Assembly (NCBI GenBank): GCA_026015185.1
Contig: JAOZGX010000012.1
Coordinates: forward strand, 1-43,793
DNA from: Candidatus Bathyarchaeota archaeon
GTDB lineage: Archaea; Thermoproteota; Bathyarchaeia; 40CM-2-53-6; RBG-13-38-9
Length of the DNA stretch: 43,793 nucleotides
Direction: 5' to 3'
In this document: positions 23,155-31,818 of the stretch, in pieces
Layout: every line of letters begins with the position of its first letter
How positions within the stretch are numbered: position 1 is the stretch's first letter
Position numbers and translations under genes: made by a program
Notes under the pieces: model-generated
Databases searched by the model: none
Told to the model about the DNA's origin: nothing
The model's input: only the letters and a program-made list of their open reading frames with translations

Positions 23155-24432
23155 ATGCACTCATCAAAAAGATATTGGGGTTTTGTGAAGGACCCTGTAT
23201 ACGGTTACATAAGACTCACTGATTCTGAGAAGAATATCATTGATACAAGACCATTCCAACGTTTAAGAAGAATTAAGCAATTAGCTGTTTCGTACTTAGT
23301 TTACCCAGCCGCAAACCATACCCGTTTTGAACATTCATTAGGAGCCATGCATCTTGCAGGAATACTGGGAGAGAGTTTACCAATCGAATTAGATAATGAA
23401 TTTATTACAGAACTTCGATTAGCGTCTCTATTGCATGACATCGGCCACGGTCCTTTGTCTCATCTTTTTGAACCGTTATTGTCAAAGTATGTGAATAAGA
23501 ATCATGAAGATATGACCTTTTGGCTTATACAAAATTCAATTCTTGCAGAGACTTTAAAAAAAGAGGGTTTCGATCCAGAGAGAATATCAAAACTTGCAGT
23601 TGGTAGATTGAAGGATGGGAAATATCCATTTTTGGATCAAGTTATTAGAAGCTCTGTTGATGTAGACAAGATGGATTTCATAGTTAGAGATTCCTATCAT
23701 ACTGGCGCAGGTTATGGTTACGTGGATGTTTACAGGCTGATATACACAATGGATATTTTAAATGATAATCTGGCAATTGATATAACTGCTCTCTCAGCTT
23801 TCGAAGCTTTCTTATTAGCTAGATTAGAATCTTTCAAAGCAATCTATTTCCATCGTACATCTCGTGCGGCGCAGATTACATTACTCAAGGCTATGGAAAA
23901 TGCAATGGATGAGTTGAAATTATTTAATTTTAACTCACCTGAAGATTATTTGAAGCTTGATGATTACTCTATATGGTATATGTTGAAGAAAAGCAGTCAA
24001 TCCAAAGCAATAATGAAGCTAGAGAATAGAGAGTTGCTCAAATGCGCTTATGAAAAAACATTCTTTGATGATGATCAACTTGTAACGAGTATATTCAATA
24101 ACGAAGCGGTTAGGAAAGAGATTGAGGAAGAAATAGCTAATAAAGCTAAGATCGATTCAGATCTAGTTACTATAGATATTCCTTCCTTGCCATCTGTTCC
24201 ATACCATTATGCGATCGATATTGAACCAATGAACATACCGACCTTTCGTAAAGATGGAAAGGGTAACAAGATCCCGCAAAAAATAACTGAGCTTTCACGG
24301 ATTATTGAATCTCTGGGAGTATTCATGAATATTATAAGAGTATATACTGAGAGTAAATATAGAGAGAAAATAAGAAAAGCATCCCAAGATGTTCTTGGGA
24401 AAACTCCATTGTCCAGTTTAATTTCCTATTAA
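23155..24432 (+). CDS. HD-domain phosphohydrolase (dGTPase-like)
   Basis: 425 aa. The HD core is clear: NHTRFEHSLGAMHLAG, then LASLLHDIGHGPLSHLFE and, later, SVDVDKMDFIVRDSYHTG, the metal-binding H...HD...D series of the dGTPase/SAMHD1-like family. The opening KDPVYGYIRLTDSEKNIIDT with RPFQRLRRIKQLA is the usual N-terminus of these archaeal enzymes. Proposed substrates are deoxynucleoside triphosphates. It lies beside tmk (divergent), consistent with nucleotide metabolism, although no operon link exists. Confidence 0.88.
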   Translation: MHSSKRYWGFVKDPVYGYIRLTDSEKNIIDTRPFQRLRRIKQLAVSYLVYPAANHTRFEHSLGAMHLAGILGESLPIELDNEFITELRLASLLHDIGHGPLSHLFEPLLSKYVNKNHEDMTFWLIQNSILAETLKKEGFDPERISKLAVGRLKDGKYPFLDQVIRSSVDVDKMDFIVRDSYHTGAGYGYVDVYRLIYTMDILNDNLAIDITALSAFEAFLLARLESFKAIYFHRTSRAAQITLLKAMENAMDELKLFNFNSPEDYLKLDDYSIWYMLKKSSQSKAIMKLENRELLKCAYEKTFFDDDQLVTSIFNNEAVRKEIEEEIANKAKIDSDLVTIDIPSLPSVPYHYAIDIEPMNIPTFRKDGKGNKIPQKITELSRIIESLGVFMNIIRVYTESKYREKIRKASQDVLGKTPLSSLISY

Positions 24433-24448
24433 AGAGAGCGATAATTAC

Positions 24449-24769
24449 TTAATTCTTATCAAGTATTTTTGTGAAGGTTCTCAATGCGTCTTTTTCTGGA
24501 AGTGTGGTGAATACAGAAACAAGACTCATTTTATTAGTCTTGGCAGCAATTTTTTCTGCTAAAAATCTACTTGCTATCATATACTTTCCGCCAATTAAGA
24601 CAGATGAAGTCATTGGAATATCATCTACTGATTTCGGCGTAGAAATTGCAAGCGTTCCAAGTTGCATATCTCCATCATAAAAAAACGCTATGCTCGCATT
24701 TTTTAAGGTCAGTAATTTTAAATGGTACTTTGTGCCATCCTCTTCGATAGTCTTCTCTTCAAAAGACAA
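24449..24769 (-). CDS. Possible proteasome assembly chaperone 4-like protein
   Basis: 106 aa, TTG start. A small beta-rich protein with LGTLAISTPKSVDDIPMTSSVL, GGKYMIASRFLAEKIAAKTNK and a final helix, resembling the archaeal PAC4-like family. The similarity is by eye and moderate; an unrelated small alpha/beta protein is possible. It is convergent with the HD gene and has about 210 nt of non-coding sequence upstream. Confidence 0.45.
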   Translation of the reverse strand: MSFEEKTIEEDGTKYHLKLLTLKNASIAFFYDGDMQLGTLAISTPKSVDDIPMTSSVLIGGKYMIASRFLAEKIAAKTNKMSLVSVFTTLPEKDALRTFTKILDKN

Positions 24770-24925
24770 TCTATCGACTCCATATCAATCTAAAATAACT
24801 ACAGCAATTGAACTCAATAAACATAGTTTTTGTTCTCGTATTTTCGCACATCTTAGAATATTGCATGCTATACTTTAGAAGCAGTAAATAGAATTGAAGT
24901 TAGTTATCGGATTAATGTGCACGCT

Positions 24926-24942
24926 TAAAAATATATAAAGAA
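24926..24942. promoter_or_regulatory. TATA-rich element in the 24770-24981 spacer
   Basis: TTAAAAATATATAAAGA is the only strong promoter-like word in the 212-nt spacer between the PAC4-like gene and the aminotransferase. It reads as a TATA box in both directions. On the plus strand no convincing ORF follows; on the minus strand the leader to the next gene would be about 135 nt. Confidence 0.35.
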
Positions 24943-24981
24943 TTTCTATGAGAATTGAGAAATTTCTTACTTATTCCCAAT

Positions 24982-26160
24982 TCACAACTTTTCCATACTC
25001 TCTTTAATTCTTTCCAAACCCTTATTGATATTGTCAAGACTCGTAGCATAAGAAAATCTCATATAGCCTTCTCCATAACTACCGAAAGCATCTCCATGTA
25101 ATGCTGCCACATGCGCATTATGTAAAAAGTGTTCCATCAAGTCTCTGGATTTCATGCCAGTATCTTTTATATTTGGAAAAACATAGAAAGCCCCAGTTGG
25201 CAATTTACAGCTGATTCCCTTGATGCTATTCAATCCATCTACAATTGCATCTCTTCTTTTCTTATACTCTGAAACCATTTCGGTTACACAATCTTGAGGT
25301 CCTTTCAAAGCTTCTATTGCAGCTTTTTGACTAAACGCATTTGGACAAGAACTGATGTTTATTTGGAGTTTAGTGATCCTGGATATGATATCTGAGTTAC
25401 CAACAGCATAACCGAGCCTCCATCCAGTCATCGCATAACTTTTTGAAAAGCCATGAATTAATATGCATCTTTCCTTCATTCCAGGTTCAGAAAGCATACT
25501 ATAATGTTCTCCATCATATATGATATCAGAATATATTTCATCTGACATCACCCAAAGATCATTTTCTCTGACTATCTCTGCCAACTCCTGGACCTCTTCC
25601 TTCAGTAAGCTTGAACCACATGGATTATGAGGCGAGTTGAGCATAATCATTTTGGTTTTATCTGTAATTTTACTTCTGACATCTTCAGGATTTAACCTAA
25701 AATCATTCTCTTCTTTTAATGGAATGGGTATTGGAACTCCATTGACAATGTTCACAACAGATTCATATATCGGAAAAGCTGGGTTGGGCATGATTACTTC
25801 ATCCCCAGAATTAACAATGGCCAAAATTCCCATAAACAAACCAGGTTTAGCACCAGGCATAACTACTATTTCATTATTAGGATCTATGTCAGCGCTAAAT
25901 TTTGCATTTAGATGTTCGGCTATTGCCTCCCTCAATTCAGGAATTCCTTGTGCGGGCGTATAGTGTGTATATCCGTCTTTTAAAGCCTGAATGGCTGCGT
26001 TCTTTATGTGCTCAGGGGTGTCAAAGTCTGGTTCACCCATCTCAAAATGCACAACATCTGTACCTTTTTTCTCTATTTCCTTTGCCATCGCAAAAACTTC
26101 GAAAGCAGTTTCCGTGCCTGCTCTGGACATTCTTTCAGCAAACGACAAACCTTTACTCAT
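24982..26160 (-). CDS. PLP-dependent aspartate/aromatic-type aminotransferase
   Basis: 392 aa, class I/II fold. Landmarks are YTPAQGIPELREAIAEHL, the SPHNPCGSSL loop, the DEIYSDIIYDG aspartate site and the PLP-lysine motif HGFSKSYAMTGWRLGY, with the C-terminal arginine region YMRFSYATS. It transfers amino groups between amino and 2-oxo acids; the exact pair (aspartate, alanine or aromatic) cannot be decided. Length and all active-site residues are normal. It is a single gene, with its promoter in the short spacer shared with clp1. Confidence 0.92.
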   Translation of the reverse strand: MSKGLSFAERMSRAGTETAFEVFAMAKEIEKKGTDVVHFEMGEPDFDTPEHIKNAAIQALKDGYTHYTPAQGIPELREAIAEHLNAKFSADIDPNNEIVVMPGAKPGLFMGILAIVNSGDEVIMPNPAFPIYESVVNIVNGVPIPIPLKEENDFRLNPEDVRSKITDKTKMIMLNSPHNPCGSSLLKEEVQELAEIVRENDLWVMSDEIYSDIIYDGEHYSMLSEPGMKERCILIHGFSKSYAMTGWRLGYAVGNSDIISRITKLQINISSCPNAFSQKAAIEALKGPQDCVTEMVSEYKKRRDAIVDGLNSIKGISCKLPTGAFYVFPNIKDTGMKSRDLMEHFLHNAHVAALHGDAFGSYGEGYMRFSYATSLDNINKGLERIKESMEKL

Positions 26161-26264
26161 TCTGCTGCATTACTCCTCTAACTATTAATACAACTCCAAA
26201 ATACAATATTATATTCTCCAGAAAAGCAACCTTTCGAGAATATAAATTTTAACGATTTGTAATC

Positions 26265-27377
26265 TTATAAATAAAAGTCAGAATTGAGCTCCTTTCCGGA
26301 TTCAGATATGATTATCGATCCAGCCACAATCTTGGAGATTCCATCCAGATTTCTAACTGGAGTATATATTCTAATTTCACCCTCACTTTCATTAAATTCT
26401 TTTAGGATGCCTATTCCTTGTAAGAAACCCTCTTCATCTAATAAACCCAAAAGCCTACTTCTATAATCTAAGCGGTTATCTATTCCTTCAAATTTTACTT
26501 TGTGCAATGAAATGCGTTTAATTGAACCATTTTCTAAATATTTTCTATAGCCATATTCCCTAAGGTTTCTTCTTTCATCTTTACTCCTCTTTTTCACATA
26601 ATCAGAAGAATGTAAAAAATTGAAGCTCCCTTTTTCATCATTTTCAATAATTTTTTCAAAATTATTTACTTCTCCGATTCCTAGAATCAAATCAGGAGAT
26701 GTTACATTGAGGATTTTTCGTTTGTAATTTATCGCTTCTGGGCCAATTATCCAGCCATCAGTATTAATTATAAGCGGTAGTTTCGATGACTCAATGTAAT
26801 CTAATATTTTTTTAATGCCAAGAATTACTTTTTCAATGACTTGATTTGGAGTAGTGTCCCCAATGAAAAAGAGTCTGGTGACTTTAACAAAACTAAGACT
26901 GTTGATATAACAATTCATATGGCCTAGACCTATTGTTGTGGGAGGGCCTATATCTGATTGACCTATGTCTGCATCAATCAAATTTGCTTCAAGACCACTC
27001 TTCAAAAACGAATTAGCAAGAAAAGTACAGATTGTACTTTTTCCGGAATCAACGCCACCTATTACTATTATTCTTTTGTAATTTTTTTTCTTAATTCTTT
27101 TTACTATTTCTTTCCAGGAATTGGATATCGTACTGCCTTGAACCACTTTATATTTTGCTTTTTTTCCAAGATTAATTTCAAAAGAAGCACTTGTATCAAC
27201 CTTCACGATTAATTGTTGTTCTTTTAGAACGATAATTTTTCTTCCTAAAGATAAATCAACACCTAAAATATTCGCTTTACCGTTTTTTAGAGTAATGGAT
27301 GCTGGACCCGATAATAGAATACTGTCTTCTTGCTTTGCTATTAATTCCAATTTCGCACCTTGCAGATTGTATCGCAT
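26265..27377 (-). CDS. Clp1/Grc3-type polynucleotide 5'-hydroxyl kinase
   Basis: 370 aa. An N-terminal beta domain (about 1-85: LELIAKQEDSILLSGPASIT) precedes a P-loop kinase domain with GGVDSGKST, the Walker-B-like LIDADIGQSDIGPPTTIGLG, and a C-terminal domain. This is the layout of the Clp1 RNA kinase family, which phosphorylates RNA 5'-OH ends and in archaea may serve tRNA or rRNA processing. It is divergent from radB. Length is typical. Confidence 0.88.
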   Translation of the reverse strand: MRYNLQGAKLELIAKQEDSILLSGPASITLKNGKANILGVDLSLGRKIIVLKEQQLIVKVDTSASFEINLGKKAKYKVVQGSTISNSWKEIVKRIKKKNYKRIIVIGGVDSGKSTICTFLANSFLKSGLEANLIDADIGQSDIGPPTTIGLGHMNCYINSLSFVKVTRLFFIGDTTPNQVIEKVILGIKKILDYIESSKLPLIINTDGWIIGPEAINYKRKILNVTSPDLILGIGEVNNFEKIIENDEKGSFNFLHSSDYVKKRSKDERRNLREYGYRKYLENGSIKRISLHKVKFEGIDNRLDYRSRLLGLLDEEGFLQGIGILKEFNESEGEIRIYTPVRNLDGISKIVAGSIIISESGKELNSDFYL

Positions 27378-27484
27378 AACTTTTGTTTACTTTTTTATAA
27401 ATATGATAAGTAAATTAGATTTCACTATCAAATAGTAACTTTTGTGGTTTTGTTAAAAAAGTAAAAGGTTGTTGCAACTTAGGG

Positions 27485-28195
27485 TTGGATGAGGAACATT
27501 TTATTTCTAGTGGCAGTCCTTTTCTAAATAAAATTCTTAAGAAGGGATTTCCAATCAACCATATCAGTCTGATATACGGTGAGGCATCTACAGGAAAAAC
27601 AACCTTGGTAATGCAAAGTTCATTTGAAGTAGTAAAAGAAAATTTCAAGGTACTGTATATCGACTTTGACCATTCTTTTTCCTTAAATCGGCTTATTCAG
27701 ATAACAGGTTCCGATTTAAAAAAAATTGGAGAACAAATTGTAATATTCTCTCCAAAAGATTTTGGTGAACAATCAAAATTGATCGAAAACCTAGAAAATT
27801 ACATTACAAAAAAAGTTCTACTAATAGTGTTGGATGGCATCACAACACTATATCGGGAGTCTTTAGGACCTAAAAAAAGTGTATTCCCATTAAATAGAGA
27901 ATTAAATCGTCAATTGGCTTATCTAGCTGAATTGGCAATAAATCATAAACTTGCTGTCCTTGTTACAAGTCAGATACACTCAGTATTCAATGGAGAAAAT
28001 TGGAGTACAGAACCTGTGGCCAATAGAATTCTATTACATTGGGCCAAAGTCATTCTAAGCCTACGGCCAACTCCAAAAAGTAATATTAAAAAAGTAATAG
28101 TAGAAAGAAATCTCAAAACCAATGACAAAAAAGAAATTTGTTTCTTTACTATTACTAATAATGGTTTGGAATTCCTTGATCAACTCAATACTTAG
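27485..28195 (+). CDS. radB: RadB-like recombinase paralogue
   Basis: 236 aa, TTG start. A minimal RecA/RadA core: SSGSPFLNKILKKGFP, P-loop GEASTGKTT, Walker B LLIVLDGIT, and the Q-containing LVTSQIHSV. It lacks the N-terminal HhH domain of RadA, as RadB does. RadB assists RadA in archaeal homologous recombination. It ends 18 nt before carS on the same strand, and the two may share a transcript. Confidence 0.82.
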   Translation: MDEEHFISSGSPFLNKILKKGFPINHISLIYGEASTGKTTLVMQSSFEVVKENFKVLYIDFDHSFSLNRLIQITGSDLKKIGEQIVIFSPKDFGEQSKLIENLENYITKKVLLIVLDGITTLYRESLGPKKSVFPLNRELNRQLAYLAELAINHKLAVLVTSQIHSVFNGENWSTEPVANRILLHWAKVILSLRPTPKSNIKKVIVERNLKTNDKKEICFFTITNNGLEFLDQLNT

Positions 28196-28213
28196 AAATA
28201 GGGGTTATGGATT

Positions 28214-28720
28214 TTGACATTTTCTCTAAGCTACGATGATCTGTTTCATTTAGCCTATTTCATTATTCCTGCTTATGTCGCTAATGGCATGCCCGTATTA
28301 TTTGGAGGCGGTCAACCCCTAGACTTGGGAAAGTCCTTCTTTGACGGTCAAAGAATATTTGGTATAAACAAAACTACAAGAGGATTCATAAGTGGTATCT
28401 TATTGGGTTCTCTTATTTCATTAATTATGGAATTGATATTGATGGGAGGACTTTTGCTATTAGGGATCTTGGCTTCATTAGGTTCATTACTGGGCGATTT
28501 ATTTGGATCTTTTTTAAAGCGGAGATTAGGGCTTAACCCTGGGACTCCGTTGCCTTTAATTGATCAATTGGATTTTGTAATCGGGGCACTTGTTATTACT
28601 TATCCATTCTATAATTTCAGTATTGAAATGATACTTTTAGTTTTACTCATAACTCCTCCAATACATATCACAGCAAATGCTATAGCTTATTCATTAAAAC
28701 TGAAAGATACGTTTTGGTAA
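28214..28720 (+). CDS. carS: CDP-archaeol synthase
   Basis: 168 aa integral membrane protein of the DUF46/CarS family. Markers are AYVANGMPVLFGGGQPLDLGK, FGINKTTRGFISG and LGDLFGSFLKRRLGLNPG...LIDQLDFVIGA, which form the CTP-binding and catalytic region. It makes CDP-archaeol from digeranylgeranylglyceryl phosphate and CTP in membrane lipid synthesis, an archaea-only step. Start taken at TTG 28214. Convergent with a small membrane protein gene, 15 nt apart. Confidence 0.92.
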   Translation: MTFSLSYDDLFHLAYFIIPAYVANGMPVLFGGGQPLDLGKSFFDGQRIFGINKTTRGFISGILLGSLISLIMELILMGGLLLLGILASLGSLLGDLFGSFLKRRLGLNPGTPLPLIDQLDFVIGALVITYPFYNFSIEMILLVLLITPPIHITANAIAYSLKLKDTFW

Positions 28721-28735
28721 AAAGTGAAAGTGGGT

Positions 28736-29206
28736 TTAACCTCCCACTTTGCTATTTAAAAGGAAAGATGAGTAGTACGATATTAGCAGTACTAACATTA
28801 AACCAAAGATCAAAGTCATATATGCCTGTCTAGGTTTGTAGACAAGTCTTGTACCTTTTAAGAGAAGATACAGTCCCAATATACCAAGCAAATAGAGAAA
28901 ACCCGCTACGATGCTTTCACTTATCGTCTGCATATGAAGGCTGCCAGGATAAATAAAAGTCCATCCCCCCTCTCTTGGTATTAATGATATTGCTCTCCCC
29001 ATCATTATTTCAACATAATTGTATACTCCGCCTACTAGGAAGAAGATTGCTAAGCTAATTACTATTGCTGAGATCAAAGTTAATGAGGGTTTTATACTTA
29101 GTAAATCTGAAATTCGTAGTTTGTATTTTAAATTTCTTAGACTCCTTCTGATTTTATAAAATGAATTTGATTCAATTCTAGCTTCTTCTTGACTCAATTT
29201 TACCAC
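28736..29206 (-). CDS. Three-helix membrane protein, unknown
   Basis: 156 aa. A basic cytoplasmic N-terminus (SLRNLKYKLRISDLL) is followed by three membrane helices (about residues 43-62, 96-117 and 128-150). The loop between helices 1 and 2 contains ISLIPREGGWTFIYPGSLHMQ and would face out. It has no cysteine and no recognised motif. It is convergent with carS. No function can be given. Confidence 0.6.
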   Translation of the reverse strand: MVKLSQEEARIESNSFYKIRRSLRNLKYKLRISDLLSIKPSLTLISAIVISLAIFFLVGGVYNYVEIMMGRAISLIPREGGWTFIYPGSLHMQTISESIVAGFLYLLGILGLYLLLKGTRLVYKPRQAYMTLIFGLMLVLLISYYSSFLLNSKVGG

Positions 29207-29355
29207 GATATTATAATCCTTTTATGCAAACCTATGCATATTTTTCAAATTCTGAAAGATCTGCTTTCAATCTTTAAATAGTCTCTTTAAGGTAGATAAA
29301 TACCTTTGTATAGCTAGAGTTTTAATAAACATTGGAATCGATAAGGCGATAGATA

Positions 29356-29541
29356 TTGCCCCAGAAGGTAAAATGTAGTCATTGTGAAGAATTGCTATAT
29401 AATGATGAAGATTTAGAATCACCCTTTGAGATAATGAAAAAATTTAACGGCTTATGTCCAAAGTGCAATAATAAATTACATTTTGAAGTGAAAAACGTCA
29501 AAATTATTCCAAAAAATATTGAGGAAGACTCTGAAGAATAA
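29356..29541 (+). CDS. Small zinc-ribbon protein (61 aa)
   Basis: TTG start. KCSHCEELLYN...GLCPKCNNKLHF supplies a clean four-cysteine zinc ribbon in a 61-residue protein with an acidic tail. Many archaea carry such short zinc ribbons with unknown roles. It stands alone in an otherwise non-coding stretch and is convergent with the PreA-like gene. Confidence 0.65.
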   Translation: MPQKVKCSHCEELLYNDEDLESPFEIMKKFNGLCPKCNNKLHFEVKNVKIIPKNIEEDSEE

Positions 29542-29573
29542 TTTGATTCGTGTTGTGAAGTGACTATTTTAAT

Positions 29574-30827
29574 TCAAAATTCTTTCCATTCTTCAGTATC
29601 TGGTCTTGGATAAAGATCATTGTCTGAGATCTTTTTTACAGTTATAGCATCCTCAGGACATACTTCTCTACACAAACCACAGCCATCACAATTTCTTAGA
29701 TTTACTTTTGCCTTTCCTTCGTGAATTTCTAATGCGAAGTAAAAGCATGTTCTCTTACAAATACCGCAACCAGTACATTTTTGTTTATCAACGATTGCGT
29801 AATATCCTTTATTCCCTCTTTTCACACTACTGGGCGATATTATATGATCTAAAACGGATCCCTTTATTTCATTCAGTGAATTGTATCCATTTTTCTTCAT
29901 GAATTTGGTTACTTCTGAGATCCAGAAATTCACTATTTCATAACCACGTACCATTACGGCCGAACAACTTTGAATCGCAGAAGCTCCGGCCATTATATAT
30001 TTTATCGCATCGCTCCATTCAAGCATCCCCATATTTGCCATTATTGGAACCTTAGTTTCCATTGCGGATTTTACAATCCATTTTAATGAGAAGCCTACAA
30101 GATAAGGACCGCCAAAACCAATGATACAACCAAAAGGCATAGGTTTGGACGTCTCAATATCGATATCAATAGTAGATATCCTATGAGACAAGGTTAAACA
30201 ACGTGTACCGGCTTTTTCAAATTCAACAGCCCATTTATCAACTTCCCCAGTTTGGGATGATATTTTTGTACTGAAAGGTATAGCAGATTTCTTATGTGCC
30301 AATTTTATGACTTCTTTAGCCATATACATGAGCGACCATCCAAGTTTCACACCTTTTTCCTTTGAACCAGGCTCTCCTGCATAAGGACATGAAAAATTCA
30401 ATTCAACCAAGTCAGCCTTGCTACTGTTTATTAGATCTATATACTTTTCCCAAGTTTCCATATCACATGCAGTAATGCTTCCAATGATCACACCATCTTC
30501 ACCCACAAGTTTTTTAGCTTTATTTAATTCCTCTGCGTAATCTTCTGGGCCAAGATGCGAACCCTCTTCAATATCAGTTATTGATAGACTCCTAGGAATA
30601 ATGTTTGGATAATCACCTTGATCTTTGAGCCAATAAATCTTAAAACGAGGCCTTGGATATGTCCGAGCATAATCAAATGGAACGAGTGTCTTCATCACAG
30701 CTCCCGCCCATCCCGAATCAATACCTTTTTTAATATTCTTGGCAGTTTTCGTGGGCGTAGCTGAAGATAATATGAAAGGATTCTTGAGACCCACTCCACA
30801 TATATCTATTGAAAGGTCTACAGACAT
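29574..30827 (-). CDS. PreA-like dihydropyrimidine/dihydroorotate dehydrogenase with ferredoxin domain
   Basis: 417 aa from ATG 30827; I prefer this over the ATG 20 codons upstream because MSVDLSIDICGVGLKNPF is the family N-terminus. A TIM-barrel FMN domain (about 1-310) contains VELNFSCPYAG, where the cysteine is the usual catalytic base, and the glycine-rich FMN phosphate site. The C-terminal part has two 4Fe-4S motifs: CTGCGICKRTC...and CDGCGLCREVCP. This matches the dihydropyrimidine dehydrogenase PreA architecture. No PreT-type partner is visible, so the electron partner may be ferredoxin. Dihydroorotate dehydrogenase activity is the main alternative. Confidence 0.88.
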   Translation of the reverse strand: MSVDLSIDICGVGLKNPFILSSATPTKTAKNIKKGIDSGWAGAVMKTLVPFDYARTYPRPRFKIYWLKDQGDYPNIIPRSLSITDIEEGSHLGPEDYAEELNKAKKLVGEDGVIIGSITACDMETWEKYIDLINSSKADLVELNFSCPYAGEPGSKEKGVKLGWSLMYMAKEVIKLAHKKSAIPFSTKISSQTGEVDKWAVEFEKAGTRCLTLSHRISTIDIDIETSKPMPFGCIIGFGGPYLVGFSLKWIVKSAMETKVPIMANMGMLEWSDAIKYIMAGASAIQSCSAVMVRGYEIVNFWISEVTKFMKKNGYNSLNEIKGSVLDHIISPSSVKRGNKGYYAIVDKQKCTGCGICKRTCFYFALEIHEGKAKVNLRNCDGCGLCREVCPEDAITVKKISDNDLYPRPDTEEWKEF

Positions 30828-30914
30828 AAACAAATCCAACCTAATAATTGATAAGAATGAAGATGTAAAGAAATTAAATTTTGCCAAAAGGCTGTTTATG
30901 TATAATATACAAAT

Positions 30915-31729
30915 TCAAGAAACATCTAGGTTATAGAGCTCTCCCATTCTCCTCAGTTTCACACCATCTCCAAATAAAGCAACCATATTTTCTGAATTCA
31001 TTTGATCCTCTTTTCTTCCTGAAAAAATCACTCGGCCTTGTTTAAGGCCTAGAACATGAGTAATCTCAGGAAAAATTTCTTCAAGGTGATGGGTTACAAA
31101 AAGTACCGAGATCTTTCTTTCTTAATAAGTTGTTGAACTGAATCAAGATAATTTCTTCTAGCAATAGGATCAAGACCTGCACAAATCTCATCCAATAATA
31201 AAAGACGTGGTTTTTTTAAGGTAGCTCGTGCGATTAATGTCTTCTTCCTTTCTCCGACAGATAACGTGGCAAATAACTGCCTTTCATGATCTCTTAAACC
31301 TAAGAGTTGTAAAAGCATCTTAGCACGTTTGACAATTTGTTTTGGAGGTGCGTCAAATAATCTTAAGGTTGAAAAATATCCAGAAAGAACAACTTCCAAT
31401 ACTGTCTGAATCTGTGACATATCTTGTTCAAGAGCAGAGCTTATCCAGCTTATATTATGGCGCAGTTTGTATAACTCTATCTTACCAAACTCTTCCCCAA
31501 GCATCTCTACACTTCCAGAAGTAGGCCAGAGATATGTCGATAATATTTTCAAAAGAAGAGTTTTTCCCGCTCCATTTTCGCCAATAATTGCCCAGTGTTC
31601 TCCTGAGCGTACTTCCCAATTTATGTTATCGAGAATTCGAACTCCCTCGCGCTCCAAAATGATATTATACAATGCGATTATGGGCTTTTTTTCGTTAGAA
31701 ATTGTTGTAGAATTTTTTTTACGTTTCAA
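30915..31729 (-). pseudogene. ABC transporter ATPase interrupted by a frameshift
   Basis: The first 211 codons give a normal ATPase: Walker A GENGAGKT, signature LSVGERKK, Walker B LLLLDE with D-loop AGLD. The frame then stops at 31094. The next frame continues the protein: SVLFVTHHLEEIFPEITHVL (switch histidine included) to a stop at 30915. A single-base shift near 31111-31120, in AAGAAAGAAAGATC, joins them. It could be a sequencing error, a decayed gene or a programmed -1 shift. By sequence it resembles stand-alone ATPases of the iron/molybdate import group (ModF-like). No permease gene is nearby. Confidence 0.8.
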
Positions 31730-31818
31730 GTCTATCGGGCCGTTTTGTTAATATATGCTGTATTAAGATCTCGTATGAAATCCTAATCCTTTTTATCATG
31801 AGCCAATATTTTCTAGCA

